Positions 18,743 to 29,436 are shown, counted from the first letter of the stretch. The stretch is 64,000 nt of DNA from Thermogutta terrifontis (GCF_002277955.1 NZ_CP018477.1:2749206-2813205), one strand, 5' to 3'. The notes: generated by a model not told the origin, from the sequence alone. A program made the numbers and translations.

Positions 18743-20038
18743 ATGGCGAAAAAGAACCTCGTTGTTGCCCAGAGCGGTGGACCAACACCGGTTATCAACA
18801 ACAGTTTGCGTGGAATCATCGAGGCCGCCCGAGACCTGGACGCGATTGGAACAGTCTACGGGGCTCGGCACGGGATTGAAGGCGTCCTCAAAGAAGAGCT
18901 GATCAATTTATCGTCGCAGCCCGCCGAGGAAATTGCCCTTTTGCGTTACACTCCTGTCGCCGGATCCATCGGTACCTGCCGATACAAATTGAAACCCGAG
19001 CAAACGGAGGATTTTCAGCGGGTCATCGATGTGTTCCGTGCCCACAACGTGGGCTACTTTCTCTACATTGGCGGTAACGACTCAATGGATACTGCCCAGA
19101 AAATTGCCGATCTGGCTCAATCGAAAGGGCTGGACCTGGTCGCCGTGGGCGTGCCGAAGACCATCGATAATGACGTGGGGGACAGCGAATTCCAGCTTGT
19201 TGACCACACCCCGGGTTACGGATCCACGGCAAAGTACTGGACCCATATGGTGCAGTACGCCAATGAGGAAAACGCAGGCTCCTGTCCCGCCGACCCGGTC
19301 CTCGTTATGCAGGCCATGGGGCGAAAAATCGGTTTCATCCCCGCAGCGGCGCGGTTGGCAGATCCCAACCGGGAAATGCCTCTTTTGATTTATCTCGCGG
19401 AATGTTCGTGCCCCTTAGAAAAAATTGCAGATGAAGTGAACGATATGCTCAAAAAGCGGGGCCGCTGCATGATCGTCATCAGCGAGGGATTTGAAGTCGG
19501 TAATCTCGGTGAGATCAAGGACGCTTTCGGCCACACTTCGTACAGTTCCAGCAAGCTGACAGTCTGCCAAATTCTGGTCAACTATCTGAACGAAAAAGGT
19601 CTTCCGACCAAGGGCGCAGCGCGAGGAAATGTCCCAGGCACCGACCAAAGGCATTCAATGGCCTATGCCTCCACCGTAGATCTGGAAGAGGCGTATAAAG
19701 TTGGCCAGCAAGCTGCGTTATTGGCAGCACGAGGAGAATCCGGATTCATGGCCACGATTCTTCGGAATCCTGGCCCGATTTACACCGTCCGCTACGATAA
19801 AGTGCCCCTGAAAGTTGTCGCCAACAGCGAACGCAAATTCCCCAAACACTGGATCGCCCCCAGCGGAAATGACGTCACCGACGATTTCATTCGTTATGCC
19901 CGGCCTCTCATTGGCGACGATATGCTCACTCTCCCCATGATCGATGGCAGACAGCGCCTGACGCGTCTTCAACCCATTTTCGCGGAGAAGAAATTGCCGC
20001 CATATGTCCCCCAGGCCGACCGGGCCCGAAAAAGTTGA
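18743..20038 (+). CDS. pfp: Pyrophosphate-type 6-phosphofructokinase
   Basis: The 431-residue enzyme phosphorylates fructose 6-phosphate, or runs in reverse. Two residues mark PPi rather than ATP use: the loop GGNDS at 110-114 places Asp113 where ATP enzymes have Gly, and PKTIDND at 138-144 has Lys139 where ATP enzymes have Gly. The site normally Asp in GGDGT is Asn112. The PPi reaction is reversible, so it can serve glycolysis and gluconeogenesis. GAGGGA precedes the ATG. It leads a run with a HAD hydrolase, 6-phosphogluconate dehydrogenase and an SDR, tying glycolysis to the pentose-phosphate route. Confidence 0.92.
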   Translation: MAKKNLVVAQSGGPTPVINNSLRGIIEAARDLDAIGTVYGARHGIEGVLKEELINLSSQPAEEIALLRYTPVAGSIGTCRYKLKPEQTEDFQRVIDVFRAHNVGYFLYIGGNDSMDTAQKIADLAQSKGLDLVAVGVPKTIDNDVGDSEFQLVDHTPGYGSTAKYWTHMVQYANEENAGSCPADPVLVMQAMGRKIGFIPAAARLADPNREMPLLIYLAECSCPLEKIADEVNDMLKKRGRCMIVISEGFEVGNLGEIKDAFGHTSYSSSKLTVCQILVNYLNEKGLPTKGAARGNVPGTDQRHSMAYASTVDLEEAYKVGQQAALLAARGESGFMATILRNPGPIYTVRYDKVPLKVVANSERKFPKHWIAPSGNDVTDDFIRYARPLIGDDMLTLPMIDGRQRLTRLQPIFAEKKLPPYVPQADRARKS

Positions 20039-20103
20039 GACGTGTGCGGAGGAAACGAAGAGGTTGAACCCAGTGCGATCATCTTGGAGCAGCAGGGAGT
20101 GAC

Positions 20104-20976
20104 ATGATCTCATTCACCCGACAGAAAGACTTCCTCGTTGGTATTGATTCAGACGGTTGCGCGTTTGACACGATGGAATTGAAACACAAGGAGTGTTTCA
20201 TTCCGAACATCATTTACTATTACAACCTGCAGGGCGTGAGCAAATACGCCCGTGAAGTTGCTGAATTTGTCAATCTTTATTCGAAAAGTCGAGGAATAAA
20301 CCGCTTCCCAGCACTAATAGAGACCCTCGAACGTCTCCGTCGTAGACCGGAAGTAAAAGCACGTCAGGTTCAGATTCGGGTCCCGGAATCCCTGAAGGAG
20401 TGGATAAAAAAAGAGAAAAAACTCGGCAATCCAGCGCTCGAGGAAGCTGTTAACGCCACCGGTGATGCAGACCTGAAACAGGCCCTCGAATGGTCGCGGG
20501 CTGTGAACCGAACTGTCGAATGGATGGTCAAGGGAGTGCCTCCATTCCCTTATGTTCGGGAAAGTCTTCAACGACTTTGTCAAGTGGCTGACATCGTTGT
20601 CGTCTCCGCCACTCCGGAAGAGGCACTTAAACGGGAATGGGCAGAACACGGATTGGACCAATACGTGCGGGCCATTCTCGGTCAGGAAAGCGGAACAAAG
20701 AAGGACTTCCTCGCGCTGGGTAGCCAGTATCCATCAGGCCATACTCTTATGGTGGGTGACGCTCCCGGAGACCAAAAAGCAGCTGAGGCGAACTCAGCAC
20801 TTTTCTTCCCAATCAATCCAGGCAAAGAAGAGCAAAGCTGGGAGGAATTCTACAAACGAGGAATAGACCACTTCATCAACGGATCTTTCAGCGGCGAATA
20901 TCAAGCTCAACTGATTGCAGAATTCGACCGTGCTTTGCCGGCGAATCCGCCTTGGGTGGAGGAACCGGATGTGTAA
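20104..20976 (+). CDS. HAD-superfamily hydrolase
   Basis: The 290-residue protein has all HAD motifs: DSDGCAFD with D15 and D17 (motif I), VVVSATPEE (motif II Ser), GTKKDFLA (motif III Lys) and MVGDAPGD around residue 216-223 (motif IV). A large helical cap lies between about residues 30 and 150. It should dephosphorylate a small metabolite, plausibly a sugar phosphate given its place between phosphofructokinase and 6-phosphogluconate dehydrogenase. It starts 65 bases after pfp. The 20-130 cap region is unusually large and charged. Exact substrate is unknown. Confidence 0.85.
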   Translation: MISFTRQKDFLVGIDSDGCAFDTMELKHKECFIPNIIYYYNLQGVSKYAREVAEFVNLYSKSRGINRFPALIETLERLRRRPEVKARQVQIRVPESLKEWIKKEKKLGNPALEEAVNATGDADLKQALEWSRAVNRTVEWMVKGVPPFPYVRESLQRLCQVADIVVVSATPEEALKREWAEHGLDQYVRAILGQESGTKKDFLALGSQYPSGHTLMVGDAPGDQKAAEANSALFFPINPGKEEQSWEEFYKRGIDHFINGSFSGEYQAQLIAEFDRALPANPPWVEEPDV

Positions 20977-21108
20977 CACAGAAAAAGCCAGAAAATACAA
21001 CTCTATAGAGCAGCAACTCGGCAGGTTGTTCGGGAATTGACCGATAAGTTACATCTGATTCTCCTGACATACGTCAGGAACTAGTTACACCAGAACGAGG
21101 ACGCAAAG

Positions 21109-22569
21109 ATGAGCGATTTATGTGACATTGCGGTCATTGGGCTGGAAGTCATGGGCCGGAACCTGGCCCTGAATATCGAAAGCCGCGGCTATAAAGTGGC
21201 CGTGTACAATCGCACTACCGAGAAAATGGAAAAGTTTATCGAGGGGCCGGCAAAGGGCAAACGTATCGTCGGTTGCCGGACGCTGGAAGAACTCGTTAAG
21301 GCTCTCGCCCGGCCCCGCAAGGTCATGATGATGGTCAAAGCCGGTCCCGCCGTTGATGATCTGATTGAACAGCTCATCCCTCTTTTGGAACCCGGCGATA
21401 TCCTGATTGATGGCGGAAATACCCATTTTGCCGACACCGAGCGCCGCACCCAGTATGTGGAATCTAAAGGACTTCTCTATATTGGAACTGGCGTATCGGG
21501 TGGCGAAGAGGGCGCCCTCAAAGGACCGAGCCTTATGCCAGGCGGTAGCGAAAAAGCCTGGCCTTTCGTCAAACCGATCTTTCAGGCCATCGCAGCCAAG
21601 GTCGGCCCGAACAAGGATATCCCGTGCTGCGATTGGGTGGGGCCACGCGGCGCAGGCCACTATGTCAAAATGGTCCATAACGGTATCGAATACGGCGACA
21701 TGCAATTAATAGCTGAGGCCTACTGGCTGCTCAAGCACGCCCTGGGTGCTTCCAATGATGAATTGTACGATATTTTCGATCAGTGGAATCGTGGAGAACT
21801 TAACTCCTATCTTATCGAAATTACTCGCGATATTTTCAGCGTTATTGACAAAGAAACGGGTCAATATCTTGTAGATTTGATTCTTGATAAAGCGGGAGCC
21901 AAGGGCACCGGTAAATGGATGAGTCAAGATGCCCTGGACCTGGGAATTCCCAGCACTCTGGTCACAGAAGCGGTCCATGCGCGAAACCTTTCAGCACTGA
22001 AGAGCGAACGAGTTCGCGCCGCCGAAATCCTGCATGGCCCCAGGGGTGGTCGATATGAGGGCGATAGACGGGCATTCATTGAGGAGATCCGTCAGGCACT
22101 CTATGCCTCCAAGATTGTCAGTTATGCACAGGGGTTTGTTCAACTCCGCGAGGCGGCCAAGGAATATAAATGGCCGCTCAACTTCGGTAGCATTGCCATG
22201 CTCTGGCGAGGCGGTTGTATCATCCGCGCCGTGTTCCTCGAACGCATCAAAGAAGCATTCGATGAAAATCCTCAGTTGGAAAATCTCCTTCTGGCACCTT
22301 ATTTCCGCCAGGCCGTGGAAAAAGCACAATCGGCATGGCGGCATGTTGTAACGGTGGCCGTGCAATTAGGAATCCCTATCCCCGCGTTTGCTACCGCCCT
22401 GACCTATTATGATGGCTATCGATCCGCCGTGTTGCCTGCCAATTTGATCCAGGCACAACGAGACTATTTCGGAGCGCACACCTACGAGCGTATCGACAAG
22501 CCCGGACAGGGGCCGTTCCATACTGATTGGCTTTCTGAACGCAGAACGCCGAAAGAAAGCACGACGTAG
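21109..22569 (+). CDS. gnd: 6-phosphogluconate dehydrogenase, decarboxylating
   Basis: The 486-residue enzyme converts 6-phosphogluconate to ribulose 5-phosphate with NADP+ or NAD+. The cofactor motif is GLEVMG at 11-16, and the catalytic pair is K187 in [10 protein letters not shown] and E194 in GIEYGD. The substrate loop [10 protein letters not shown] is present. Length matches the long (E. coli-like) class. The first Gly-rich motif has Glu where most family members have Ala, a small oddity. It stands 132 bases after the HAD gene and 51 before the SDR gene. Confidence 0.96.
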   Translation: MSDLCDIAVIGLEVMGRNLALNIESRGYKVAVYNRTTEKMEKFIEGPAKGKRIVGCRTLEELVKALARPRKVMMMVKAGPAVDDLIEQLIPLLEPGDILIDGGNTHFADTERRTQYVESKGLLYIGTGVSGGEEGALKGPSLMPGGSEKAWPFVKPIFQAIAAKVGPNKDIPCCDWVGPRGAGHYVKMVHNGIEYGDMQLIAEAYWLLKHALGASNDELYDIFDQWNRGELNSYLIEITRDIFSVIDKETGQYLVDLILDKAGAKGTGKWMSQDALDLGIPSTLVTEAVHARNLSALKSERVRAAEILHGPRGGRYEGDRRAFIEEIRQALYASKIVSYAQGFVQLREAAKEYKWPLNFGSIAMLWRGGCIIRAVFLERIKEAFDENPQLENLLLAPYFRQAVEKAQSAWRHVVTVAVQLGIPIPAFATALTYYDGYRSAVLPANLIQAQRDYFGAHTYERIDKPGQGPFHTDWLSERRTPKESTT

Positions 22570-22620
22570 TCTCCGCTGTGTCTTTTGGGCATTGAATATT
22601 CAAAAAGCAGGAGTAATTCC

Positions 22621-23406
22621 ATGACTACTGCTGAGTATCTGGAAGACCTTTTCGGACTTCACGGCCAGGTTGCCGTTGTCATCGGCGGTGCGGGGGAACT
22701 GGGCGGGGCCCTCTGCGAGGGAATCATGCGGGCAGGGGCGCATGTCGTCGTGGCTGATCTCTCCGAGGAAGCCTGCCAGAGACGTGTCGAAAAGCTCAAA
22801 CAGTTTGGAGACCGGGTGAGTTACTGTTTGGTTGACGTGACCAACCGGCGATCAATCGAAGCACTCTTGGACTTTGCATTAAAAATCAAGGGGCGTGTGG
22901 AAATTTTGGTCAATTGTGCAGGTATCAACGCGGGAAGTTCGTTTTTGGACGCCAGCCCCGAAATGTGGGACAAAATCATGGCTGTTAACCTGAAAGGGGT
23001 GTTTGAGGCTTGTCAGGTCTTTATTCGTCACATGCTTGCAGCCGGTGGCGGTTCAATTCTCAATATCGGGTCCGTCACGTCATTCCTTCCCTTATCTAAA
23101 GTGTTCGCCTATGCGGCATCTAAAGCAGGGGTGGTCAATCTGACGAAAAATATTGCTAACGAATTTGGCGATAAAGGAATCCGCGTCAACGCAATTTGTC
23201 CGGGTTTCTTTCCCGCGGAACAAAACCGAAAACTTCTCGACGAAGAGCGTGTACGCAACATCATCAGCGGCACGCCGATGCATCGCTTTGGTGAACCGCA
23301 TGAACTCATCGGAACCGCCCTGCTGCTGCTTTCACCTAAGGCCGGAAGCTACATTACTGGCGCGGCCTTCTATGTAGATGGCGGCTTCACCGCTGCATGG
23401 TTCTAA
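22621..23406 (+). CDS. Short-chain dehydrogenase/reductase
   Basis: The 261-residue protein is a classical SDR. The cofactor site is GGAGELGG at 22-29, the NAG motif is NCAGIN at 98-103, and the catalytic residues are Ser in GSVTS (151/154), Y164 and K168 in YAASK. D46 after the second strand favours NAD(H). Closest patterns are fructuronate/gluconate-type sugar reductases, which would fit the neighbouring pentose-phosphate enzyme. CAGGAG precedes the ATG at 22621. It is the last gene of the plus-strand carbohydrate run and faces gspF. Confidence 0.9.
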   Translation: MTTAEYLEDLFGLHGQVAVVIGGAGELGGALCEGIMRAGAHVVVADLSEEACQRRVEKLKQFGDRVSYCLVDVTNRRSIEALLDFALKIKGRVEILVNCAGINAGSSFLDASPEMWDKIMAVNLKGVFEACQVFIRHMLAAGGGSILNIGSVTSFLPLSKVFAYAASKAGVVNLTKNIANEFGDKGIRVNAICPGFFPAEQNRKLLDEERVRNIISGTPMHRFGEPHELIGTALLLLSPKAGSYITGAAFYVDGGFTAAWF

Positions 23407-23560
23407 ATAGTTTGGCAGGTCCTTTCCCCGCATCAAATTCGATTCAGCCTCGCCCCCAATCTGACTGAACTTGTGCAGCCCAGGTTGGGGTTTGCAGATT
23501 TATTCTACCTGAAGATTGACGCGTGAATGAGCTTCTTCATGAACGGCGGGTACTGCCTGG

Positions 23561-24760
23561 CTACGCCGGGCGACTCAGGCTGAAGATAGGCAATAGTAGC
23601 GAGAGACCGATCGTCCCCACCACAAAGCCCATCACGATGATCATGACCGGCTCAATCAGACTGGTGACCGTTTTGATCGTCGTTTCCAACTCACGCTCAT
23701 AAAATTCTGCGGTTCTTTCCAGTACAGCGTCGAGATGTCCCGTCTCTTCCCCCGCTGCGACCATCTGAACAAGCGATCGGGGGAATATCGCATGCTGTTT
23801 CATACAGTCGCAAATTCGCCGACCTTCGATAAGTCCGTCTTTGATACTCAGCCACGCGCGTCGGACAACGGTATTCTCCGCAATTTCGGCAGCAAGCTCA
23901 ATCGCCTCGAGCACGGATATTCCCGAACCTAAAAGCGTTCCCAACGTTCGCACACTTCGGGACAGCGCGACTTTCTTAGTCACCATTCCCAGCATGGGAA
24001 CGCGCAATTTAAAGGCGTCCCACCATTCGCGACCTTTTTTTGTCCTCCGAAAAATGACGCCCGCCACAGCCAGACCACCGACGGCCGATATCACCGCCGG
24101 CCCATATTTCACCGCAAAGTCTGAAATCCCCAACATCACGACGGTGATTTTCGGAAGTTTTGCATGTCGCGATTCAAAGACCGGAACAAATTTGGGGAGC
24201 ACGAACGTCAACAAAAAGGTCGTCACTGCAATCGACATGATCAGCATAATTGCCGGATAAATCATTGCCGATCTGATTTTGGATCTCGTCTCATATTCCG
24301 ATTGCATGTAGCCGGCAGCGCGACGCAACATGCTTCCCAGGGCTCCGGTTTTTTCGCCAGCCTTGGCAAGAGCCACGAACGTTGCATTGAACACCCGAGG
24401 AAATTGCGCAATTGCAGATGAAAAGTCTTGCCCCCCTTCCACAGACTCCTTCACTTTCCGCAACACAGCGCGCAGTGTCGGATTTCTTTCTTCCTCGATT
24501 GCCGCGGCCAGCGCCGGTGCGAGTGTCACGCCGGACTCTACAAGGATCGCCAGCTGCTGAGTAGTGGTGATGAGATCCCGAGACCGCACCCTGACCAGTG
24601 GCGATACATCGTCCTCGTCATCATACTCGAGCTGCTCACCTCGGGCAATTTGAGTGCCAGTTTCGTTTAGTCGCTGGGCAACATTCTTCACGGTTTCCGC
24701 CCGGGCGTAGCTTTTAAAAGCCGTTTGGGCTGGAATTGGTGAGCCAGATTCTAATCTCAT
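23561..24760 (-). CDS. gspF: Type II secretion / type IV pilus inner-membrane platform protein GspF/PilC
   Basis: The 399-residue protein has two copies of the T2SS F domain, each beginning with a conserved phrase (TTTQQLAILVESGVTLAPA and ALSRSVRTLGTLLGSGISV) and each followed by hydrophobic segments. The last membrane helix is IIVMGFVVGTIGLSLLLPIF. It forms the cytoplasmic membrane platform turned by the GspE ATPase to assemble pseudopilins. It is the promoter-distal gene of the cluster, 160 bases after gspE. The N-terminus is short and soluble, as usual. Confidence 0.93.
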   Translation of the reverse strand: MRLESGSPIPAQTAFKSYARAETVKNVAQRLNETGTQIARGEQLEYDDEDDVSPLVRVRSRDLITTTQQLAILVESGVTLAPALAAAIEEERNPTLRAVLRKVKESVEGGQDFSSAIAQFPRVFNATFVALAKAGEKTGALGSMLRRAAGYMQSEYETRSKIRSAMIYPAIMLIMSIAVTTFLLTFVLPKFVPVFESRHAKLPKITVVMLGISDFAVKYGPAVISAVGGLAVAGVIFRRTKKGREWWDAFKLRVPMLGMVTKKVALSRSVRTLGTLLGSGISVLEAIELAAEIAENTVVRRAWLSIKDGLIEGRRICDCMKQHAIFPRSLVQMVAAGEETGHLDAVLERTAEFYERELETTIKTVTSLIEPVMIIVMGFVVGTIGLSLLLPIFSLSRPA

Positions 24761-24920
24761 ACCACGACACTTTCAACGGCAAGCTAGAAGACTAACTATC
24801 TATTGTGTGAAGCTCACAGAAATCCATGCGAAAACTGGCACCACATGCCTATCTATCTCTTTCGGTGTCGTTTCATTATTCGTCATTGATTCTGCGAATG
24901 AGTTTCTTGGTGATTTATGA

Positions 24921-26669
24921 CTATCCCCCGCCGGCCCCAATGTCCGCGAGTTCGACAATGTCTCCCACGGCGTGGAGCACCTCTTCGATCGTGGTAAGCC
25001 CCTCCTGGACTTTCCGAAATCCGTCCTGGCGGATGTTGACCATCCCATTCGCTTCAGCCGCTTTGCGGATCTGATGGGCACTGGCACCGGCGACAATCAT
25101 ATCGCGAATATCGTCGGTAATGATTAACAGTTCGTGTATTCCGATTCTTCCTTTGTAACCCGTGTTTCGACAATTCTTGCAACCCACTCCTTTATAGAAC
25201 ACTTCGCACTGGCATCCCATCCGCTCCAGAGCACGTCGCAACGGCCTCGGTGGCTCGTACGGGTGGCGGCACTTCGTGCAAATGCGCCGCAGGAGTCGCT
25301 GTGCCAATACAGCGTTGAGCGCTGCCGAAATCAAATATGTCTCGATTCCCATATTCGCAAGCCGGGTGATGGCGGACGCTGCATCATTGGTGTGCAGCGT
25401 GCTGAACACCAGATGGCCGGTCAGCGCTGCCTGAATTGCCGTCCGAGCTGTCTCTTCGTCGCGGATCTCCCCTACCATGATCACATCCGGATCCTGCCGA
25501 AGCAGCGTGCGTAGCGCTTTGGAAAATGTCAGACCAATTTTCTCCTGAACCTGAAATTGATTGACTAACGGCAGGTGATATTCAATAGGATCTTCAACAG
25601 TGCAAATGTTGTTTTCCATCGACGAGATTGCATTCAGACACGCATACAGTGTGGTGGACTTACCACTTCCCGTGGGACCAGTTGCCAGAATAATCCCGTT
25701 GGGAGCGCGGATCGCAATCCTTAGTTGAGTGAGAATATCTTCGGAGAATCCCAGATCCTCCAGATTAAGGGAAACACCCCGAGTGTCCAGAATTCGTATG
25801 ACCGTCTTTTCCCCCCTCTGTCCCGGAAAAGTATTCACCCGCAGGTCGATTTTCCGGCCTTCGAGCATTACATTAACCCGGCCGTCCTGCGGAAGGCGGC
25901 GCTCACTGATGTCCATACCCGCCATGATCTTGATCCGGCTGCTGATGGGCGCGGCGAGATGGGCGGGAAGCTCCAACGCTTTTTGCAGGCGTCCATCTAT
26001 GCGATATCGAACTCTTACGCAGCGTTCGGCAGGTTCAATGTGAATATCACTTGCTCCCTCCTTTACAGCATTAAAGATGATATAATTTACAAGCCGAATG
26101 ACCGGCGACTGACCTGCAATCTCAGCCAGGTTGCCAATATCCTCGATGGCGTCCTCAATCAGGGTGACATCAGCCGTTTCTGCCCCATCGATGATATCGT
26201 CAATCACGAGGACGCTCGAATTAGGCAGGGACGCGATCATCCGTCGAATATCCCGCTGGGTTGCTACCACTGGATTCACGCGAAGCCCCGTCAAATACTC
26301 GATCTCCTGGAGCAGGAAGAGGTTCGACGGTTCATGAACCGCTACTGTCAACTCATCCCTGACGCGAAAAAGTGGCAGAATACAGTTATTCTCAATGTAG
26401 TCCCGGGGAAACAGATCAACAATCTTGGGGTCGAAATAGCGAAGTTCCAGTCGAACAAAAGGCAAGCCGTGTTCTTCCGCCAGGCATTCCGCGATCTGCT
26501 CTTCCGTGCAATATCCAAGACTTAAAAGAATCTCTCCGAGAAGACGCGATCGCCCGGTGAGGCGCTGTTGCTCGAGCGCCTCCTCCAACTGCTCAGGCCG
26601 AAGATATCCTTTCTCAATGAGAATATCCCCGAGCCGCTTTTGTCGCCTTTTGCTGACGGCATCCGTCAT
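24921..26669 (-). CDS. gspE: Type II secretion / type IV pilus assembly ATPase GspE/PilB
   Basis: The 582-residue ATPase powers pseudopilus growth. The N-terminal MshEN-type domain (about 10-150) begins [18 protein letters not shown]. It is followed by the catalytic core with Walker A GPTGSGKS at 331-338, an Asp box around CTVEDPIEY, Walker [11 protein letters not shown] at about 395-404, and a His box around HTNDA. A zinc-binding tetracysteine occurs at C464, C467, C497 and C500, which marks extension rather than retraction ATPases. The MshEN domain can bind cyclic di-GMP in relatives. It lies between the STAS gene and gspF. Confidence 0.95.
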   Translation of the reverse strand: MTDAVSKRRQKRLGDILIEKGYLRPEQLEEALEQQRLTGRSRLLGEILLSLGYCTEEQIAECLAEEHGLPFVRLELRYFDPKIVDLFPRDYIENNCILPLFRVRDELTVAVHEPSNLFLLQEIEYLTGLRVNPVVATQRDIRRMIASLPNSSVLVIDDIIDGAETADVTLIEDAIEDIGNLAEIAGQSPVIRLVNYIIFNAVKEGASDIHIEPAERCVRVRYRIDGRLQKALELPAHLAAPISSRIKIMAGMDISERRLPQDGRVNVMLEGRKIDLRVNTFPGQRGEKTVIRILDTRGVSLNLEDLGFSEDILTQLRIAIRAPNGIILATGPTGSGKSTTLYACLNAISSMENNICTVEDPIEYHLPLVNQFQVQEKIGLTFSKALRTLLRQDPDVIMVGEIRDEETARTAIQAALTGHLVFSTLHTNDAASAITRLANMGIETYLISAALNAVLAQRLLRRICTKCRHPYEPPRPLRRALERMGCQCEVFYKGVGCKNCRNTGYKGRIGIHELLIITDDIRDMIVAGASAHQIRKAAEANGMVNIRQDGFRKVQEGLTTIEEVLHAVGDIVELADIGAGGG

Positions 26670-26796
26670 ATCTTATCGCCAACCTATTTCTTGCATTCGA
26701 CTTTACTCCCCTATCACAAACATATTTACACATAACTAAGAAGGGTTGCTGAGCATTGCTCACATTGTGTACCCATCGAACGTGCTCGTGCCTCTT

Positions 26797-27123
26797 TCAA
26801 CGAAAGCTTTTCACTGCATCCACCAGCGAGTCGAAAACCAGGATTCTTTGATCAATTCTTGTCAACCGCAGAATCTGCCGATTGATCGGATTACTCGTGG
26901 CCAACTTGAGAGCACCACCCTTTGCCGCAAGGGCGTCGTCCAGATCAAGTAGCGCTGTCAGGGCAGCGCTGTCCATCACCTCCGTGCTATCGAGTTCCAA
27001 AACCACCTGCGCGAACCCGAGCCGGTCGCAGGTGTCCATCAGCGCTGGCACCTGGGCTTCGGTCAATTCGTCCGGTGCATGAACGACAGCTACATCGCCG
27101 AATATTTCATGCGAAAAATTCAT
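26797..27123 (-). CDS. STAS-domain protein (anti-sigma-factor-antagonist type)
   Basis: The 108-residue protein is a stand-alone STAS domain. The motif TEVMDSAALTALLDL carries S52, the residue phosphorylated by anti-sigma or serine-kinase partners in SpoIIAA/RsbV relatives. No RsbW-like kinase is adjacent, so the partner lies elsewhere or the role is structural. It follows the histidine kinase and response regulator genes on the same strand (gap 87 bases after the regulator) and precedes gspE, so it looks like part of a regulatory block inside the secretion cluster. Confidence 0.85.
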   Translation of the reverse strand: MNFSHEIFGDVAVVHAPDELTEAQVPALMDTCDRLGFAQVVLELDSTEVMDSAALTALLDLDDALAAKGGALKLATSNPINRQILRLTRIDQRILVFDSLVDAVKSFR

Positions 27124-27210
27124 CGTCGGTCAATTTGCTCAATCTTCAGGCATCAAGCTTGTTCCGCAGCACATCTTCGCCGATAGTCCAGGAAAAATTA
27201 ATTGCCTTAT

Positions 27211-27630
27211 TTAAATGGTTTGAGCGACTTCCTGCGTGCAGGACTCGTCACCACAGGGAGCGCCCTGTAAAATCTGCATTGCATGCTCCACCAACTCGCG
27301 CGGACTGAACGGCTTGGAGAGGACGCGAGTGATGCCCAATCGCAACCTCAGCTCTTCGTGATCGAGTTCAAATCCTTTTCCAGTCAGTAGAATAAAGGGT
27401 ACTCGTTGGGTATTTGGGTTCTGTCGTACCCGCTTGGCGAGCTCGAGCCCGTCCAGTACCGGCATTTGATAATCGCTCACAATCAGGTCCGGTACTGATT
27501 CCTGAATGATAGACCACGCTGCCTCTCCATTTTGGGCGATCTTTACTGAGAAACCGACCTTCTTGAGTTTAAACTCGACTGCCCGCAAAATCGGCAACTC
27601 GTCATCACATAATAGAACAAGTTTTGACAC
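27211..27630 (-). CDS. Single-domain response regulator
   Basis: The 139-residue receiver has D9-D10-E11 in the acidic pocket, phospho-acceptor D53 in IVSDYQMP, T83 in LLTGKG and K106 in VLSKPFSP. No output domain follows; a short Cys-containing tail ends the protein. The GTG at 27630 is chosen because GGAGG lies just before it and the longer open frame upstream runs through the end of the kinase gene. It starts 22 bases after the kinase stop, so the two form a two-component pair, with the STAS protein next. It may act on the secretion machine or on the STAS partner by contact. Confidence 0.88.
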   Translation of the reverse strand: MSKLVLLCDDELPILRAVEFKLKKVGFSVKIAQNGEAAWSIIQESVPDLIVSDYQMPVLDGLELAKRVRQNPNTQRVPFILLTGKGFELDHEELRLRLGITRVLSKPFSPRELVEHAMQILQGAPCGDESCTQEVAQTI

Positions 27631-27652
27631 GCCTGCGTCCTCCAATCTCTGC

Positions 27653-29140
27653 TCAGTTTCCCACGCTGACAGATCGGCTGATGGGGCTGCCCACTGCCAC
27701 AGCACGTGGAATTTGAACCACGAAGGTTGACCCCATTCCGACCACGCTGCGGACGGCAATTCGCCCTCCGTGGACGTCTTCAACAATATGTTTGGTGAGC
27801 GGCAACCCAAGCCCAGTCCCTGGAGCCATATTTTTATGGGATTCCACGCGGTAAAACCGCTCAAACACTCGCTGACAATCCTCGGGACTTAACCCCACGC
27901 CCGTATCCTCCACTTCGAATACTGCATACTCCTCCTCCATCCGACTTCTGAGAACAACCCTCCCTCCGTCTGGTGTATACTTAATCGCGTTTGATAACAA
28001 GTTAATGGCCGCCTGCAACAGCAGATCGCGGTCGGCAACCACGCTTAAATAAAGCGGACTCAGCTCACACTGAAAGTCGATGTGCTTTTGCTCCGCATGC
28101 GGACGCATCACCCGCGCTGCATCTTCGAGAATTTCATTCAGCGAATAATTTTGCTTTTTCACCTTCATTATTCCGGCCTCAATTCGGGCCAGGTTGAGCA
28201 GGTTTTCTATCAAACGTTGCAGTCTTTCTATCTGCGATTCGATAGTCGTCACAAACTCGTCGCGTGTCGTTTCATCCACATCTTCATCTGCCAGAAGCTC
28301 CACGTAGGCCTTAATTCCGGCAAGAGGCGCTTTCATCTCGTGGCTGACGGCCGACACAAACTCGGCGTGGCGTTTCCGCAAGTTCGTCAGCGAACTGGTG
28401 TCTTCCAACACGATTGCAAGATTCGATATCGATGATTCCTGCCCATCAGGCCGCCATTCGCGCACAAGCACACGGAACTGGAAGTGCTGATTATTGTCGC
28501 AATCCGCCTCCCAATCGAACTCGGCGTCGCGAACTTTCAGTCGGCGGATCCGCCCCATCAACTCCTGGAACAGTTCATTTCCTGAGGACGAAGACCCCTC
28601 GTCTGCCTCCAATTCGTCAAGGCCAAGCAGGTCCCGGGCGGCCTGGTTGGCCACCTCCACACGTTCAAAACTGTTGACCACCAACACGGGATCTGGAAGG
28701 AGGTTGAGAACCGATGTGAGTTGTCGGGCGGTCATTGCCGCTTTTTGCGCTCGTATTTCTGCCACCGCCTGGGCCTGCATCAACCCTTTAATCAACTCGC
28801 CGAGTTGGTCAACTCGCTGCGTTAGTTCTTTCCCGAGGCTACCCAAGACCGTCGGAACATTGGCAGTGGTCTTCGGCTCCGGAACCGTTTTCCCAGCAAG
28901 GAGTGCTTCCAGCTGCCTGGTTAATGCTTCGACCCATCGCTGCGTTGCTTCCAGTTCCTTCGAATAAACGGTTGACTTTCGTAAGGCCAGCATCCCGAAG
29001 AACGTCACCGCCCCCATTGCCACCCCCACCTGCCATCGGTCTGACCCAACGGCAAGAATCAATAAAAGGGCTAACAGGGCCGATATTCCCCCCCAACAGC
29101 ACACATTTTTGAAAAGACTATCCATGTGTTGTCGCATCAT
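27653..29140 (-). CDS. Membrane sensor histidine kinase with PAS domain
   Basis: The 495-residue kinase has two short N-terminal membrane segments (about 16-32 and 38-52), a coiled region, a PAS-like domain (about 138-250), a HisKA domain with H267 in VSHEMKAP, and an ATPase domain with the N-box NLLSNAIKY near 390, G1 EDTGVGLS and G2 GTGLGLPL. There is almost no periplasmic loop, so it probably senses a cytosolic or membrane signal through PAS. An ATG at 29125 is an alternative start. It pairs with the following receiver gene and sits between the secretin/lipoprotein genes and gspE. Confidence 0.92.
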   Translation of the reverse strand: MMRQHMDSLFKNVCCWGGISALLALLLILAVGSDRWQVGVAMGAVTFFGMLALRKSTVYSKELEATQRWVEALTRQLEALLAGKTVPEPKTTANVPTVLGSLGKELTQRVDQLGELIKGLMQAQAVAEIRAQKAAMTARQLTSVLNLLPDPVLVVNSFERVEVANQAARDLLGLDELEADEGSSSSGNELFQELMGRIRRLKVRDAEFDWEADCDNNQHFQFRVLVREWRPDGQESSISNLAIVLEDTSSLTNLRKRHAEFVSAVSHEMKAPLAGIKAYVELLADEDVDETTRDEFVTTIESQIERLQRLIENLLNLARIEAGIMKVKKQNYSLNEILEDAARVMRPHAEQKHIDFQCELSPLYLSVVADRDLLLQAAINLLSNAIKYTPDGGRVVLRSRMEEEYAVFEVEDTGVGLSPEDCQRVFERFYRVESHKNMAPGTGLGLPLTKHIVEDVHGGRIAVRSVVGMGSTFVVQIPRAVAVGSPISRSVSVGN

Positions 29141-29436
29141 AGCGTGTGTCGATCCTTTTAGTGGTACGGTGGGCCGGTGTTTGACGGACCGGTCTGCGTT
29201 CGCTGTCCAGCCCCATGGTGCACCTGCCCCTCAAGGAACCATAGATTGTGCGTCGCGAGATGTCCAATCACATTGGCAGCGAAGTAGCCATCGACGCAAC
29301 CTTCGCCGTTCCCGGAAAATGGAGGAGAAAATGTATTTTAAATACGCTCGGAAAAGTCGATATAATCGGGCTATCTCATATGACGGGCCGAAGCCAACAT
29401 ACTTTAGGTGTTAAATTGCTAATCATAAAAACGCCT

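Noticed and set aside
25725..26525. 266-codon plus-strand open frame
   Set aside because: Antisense to gspE, which has all expected ATPase motifs.
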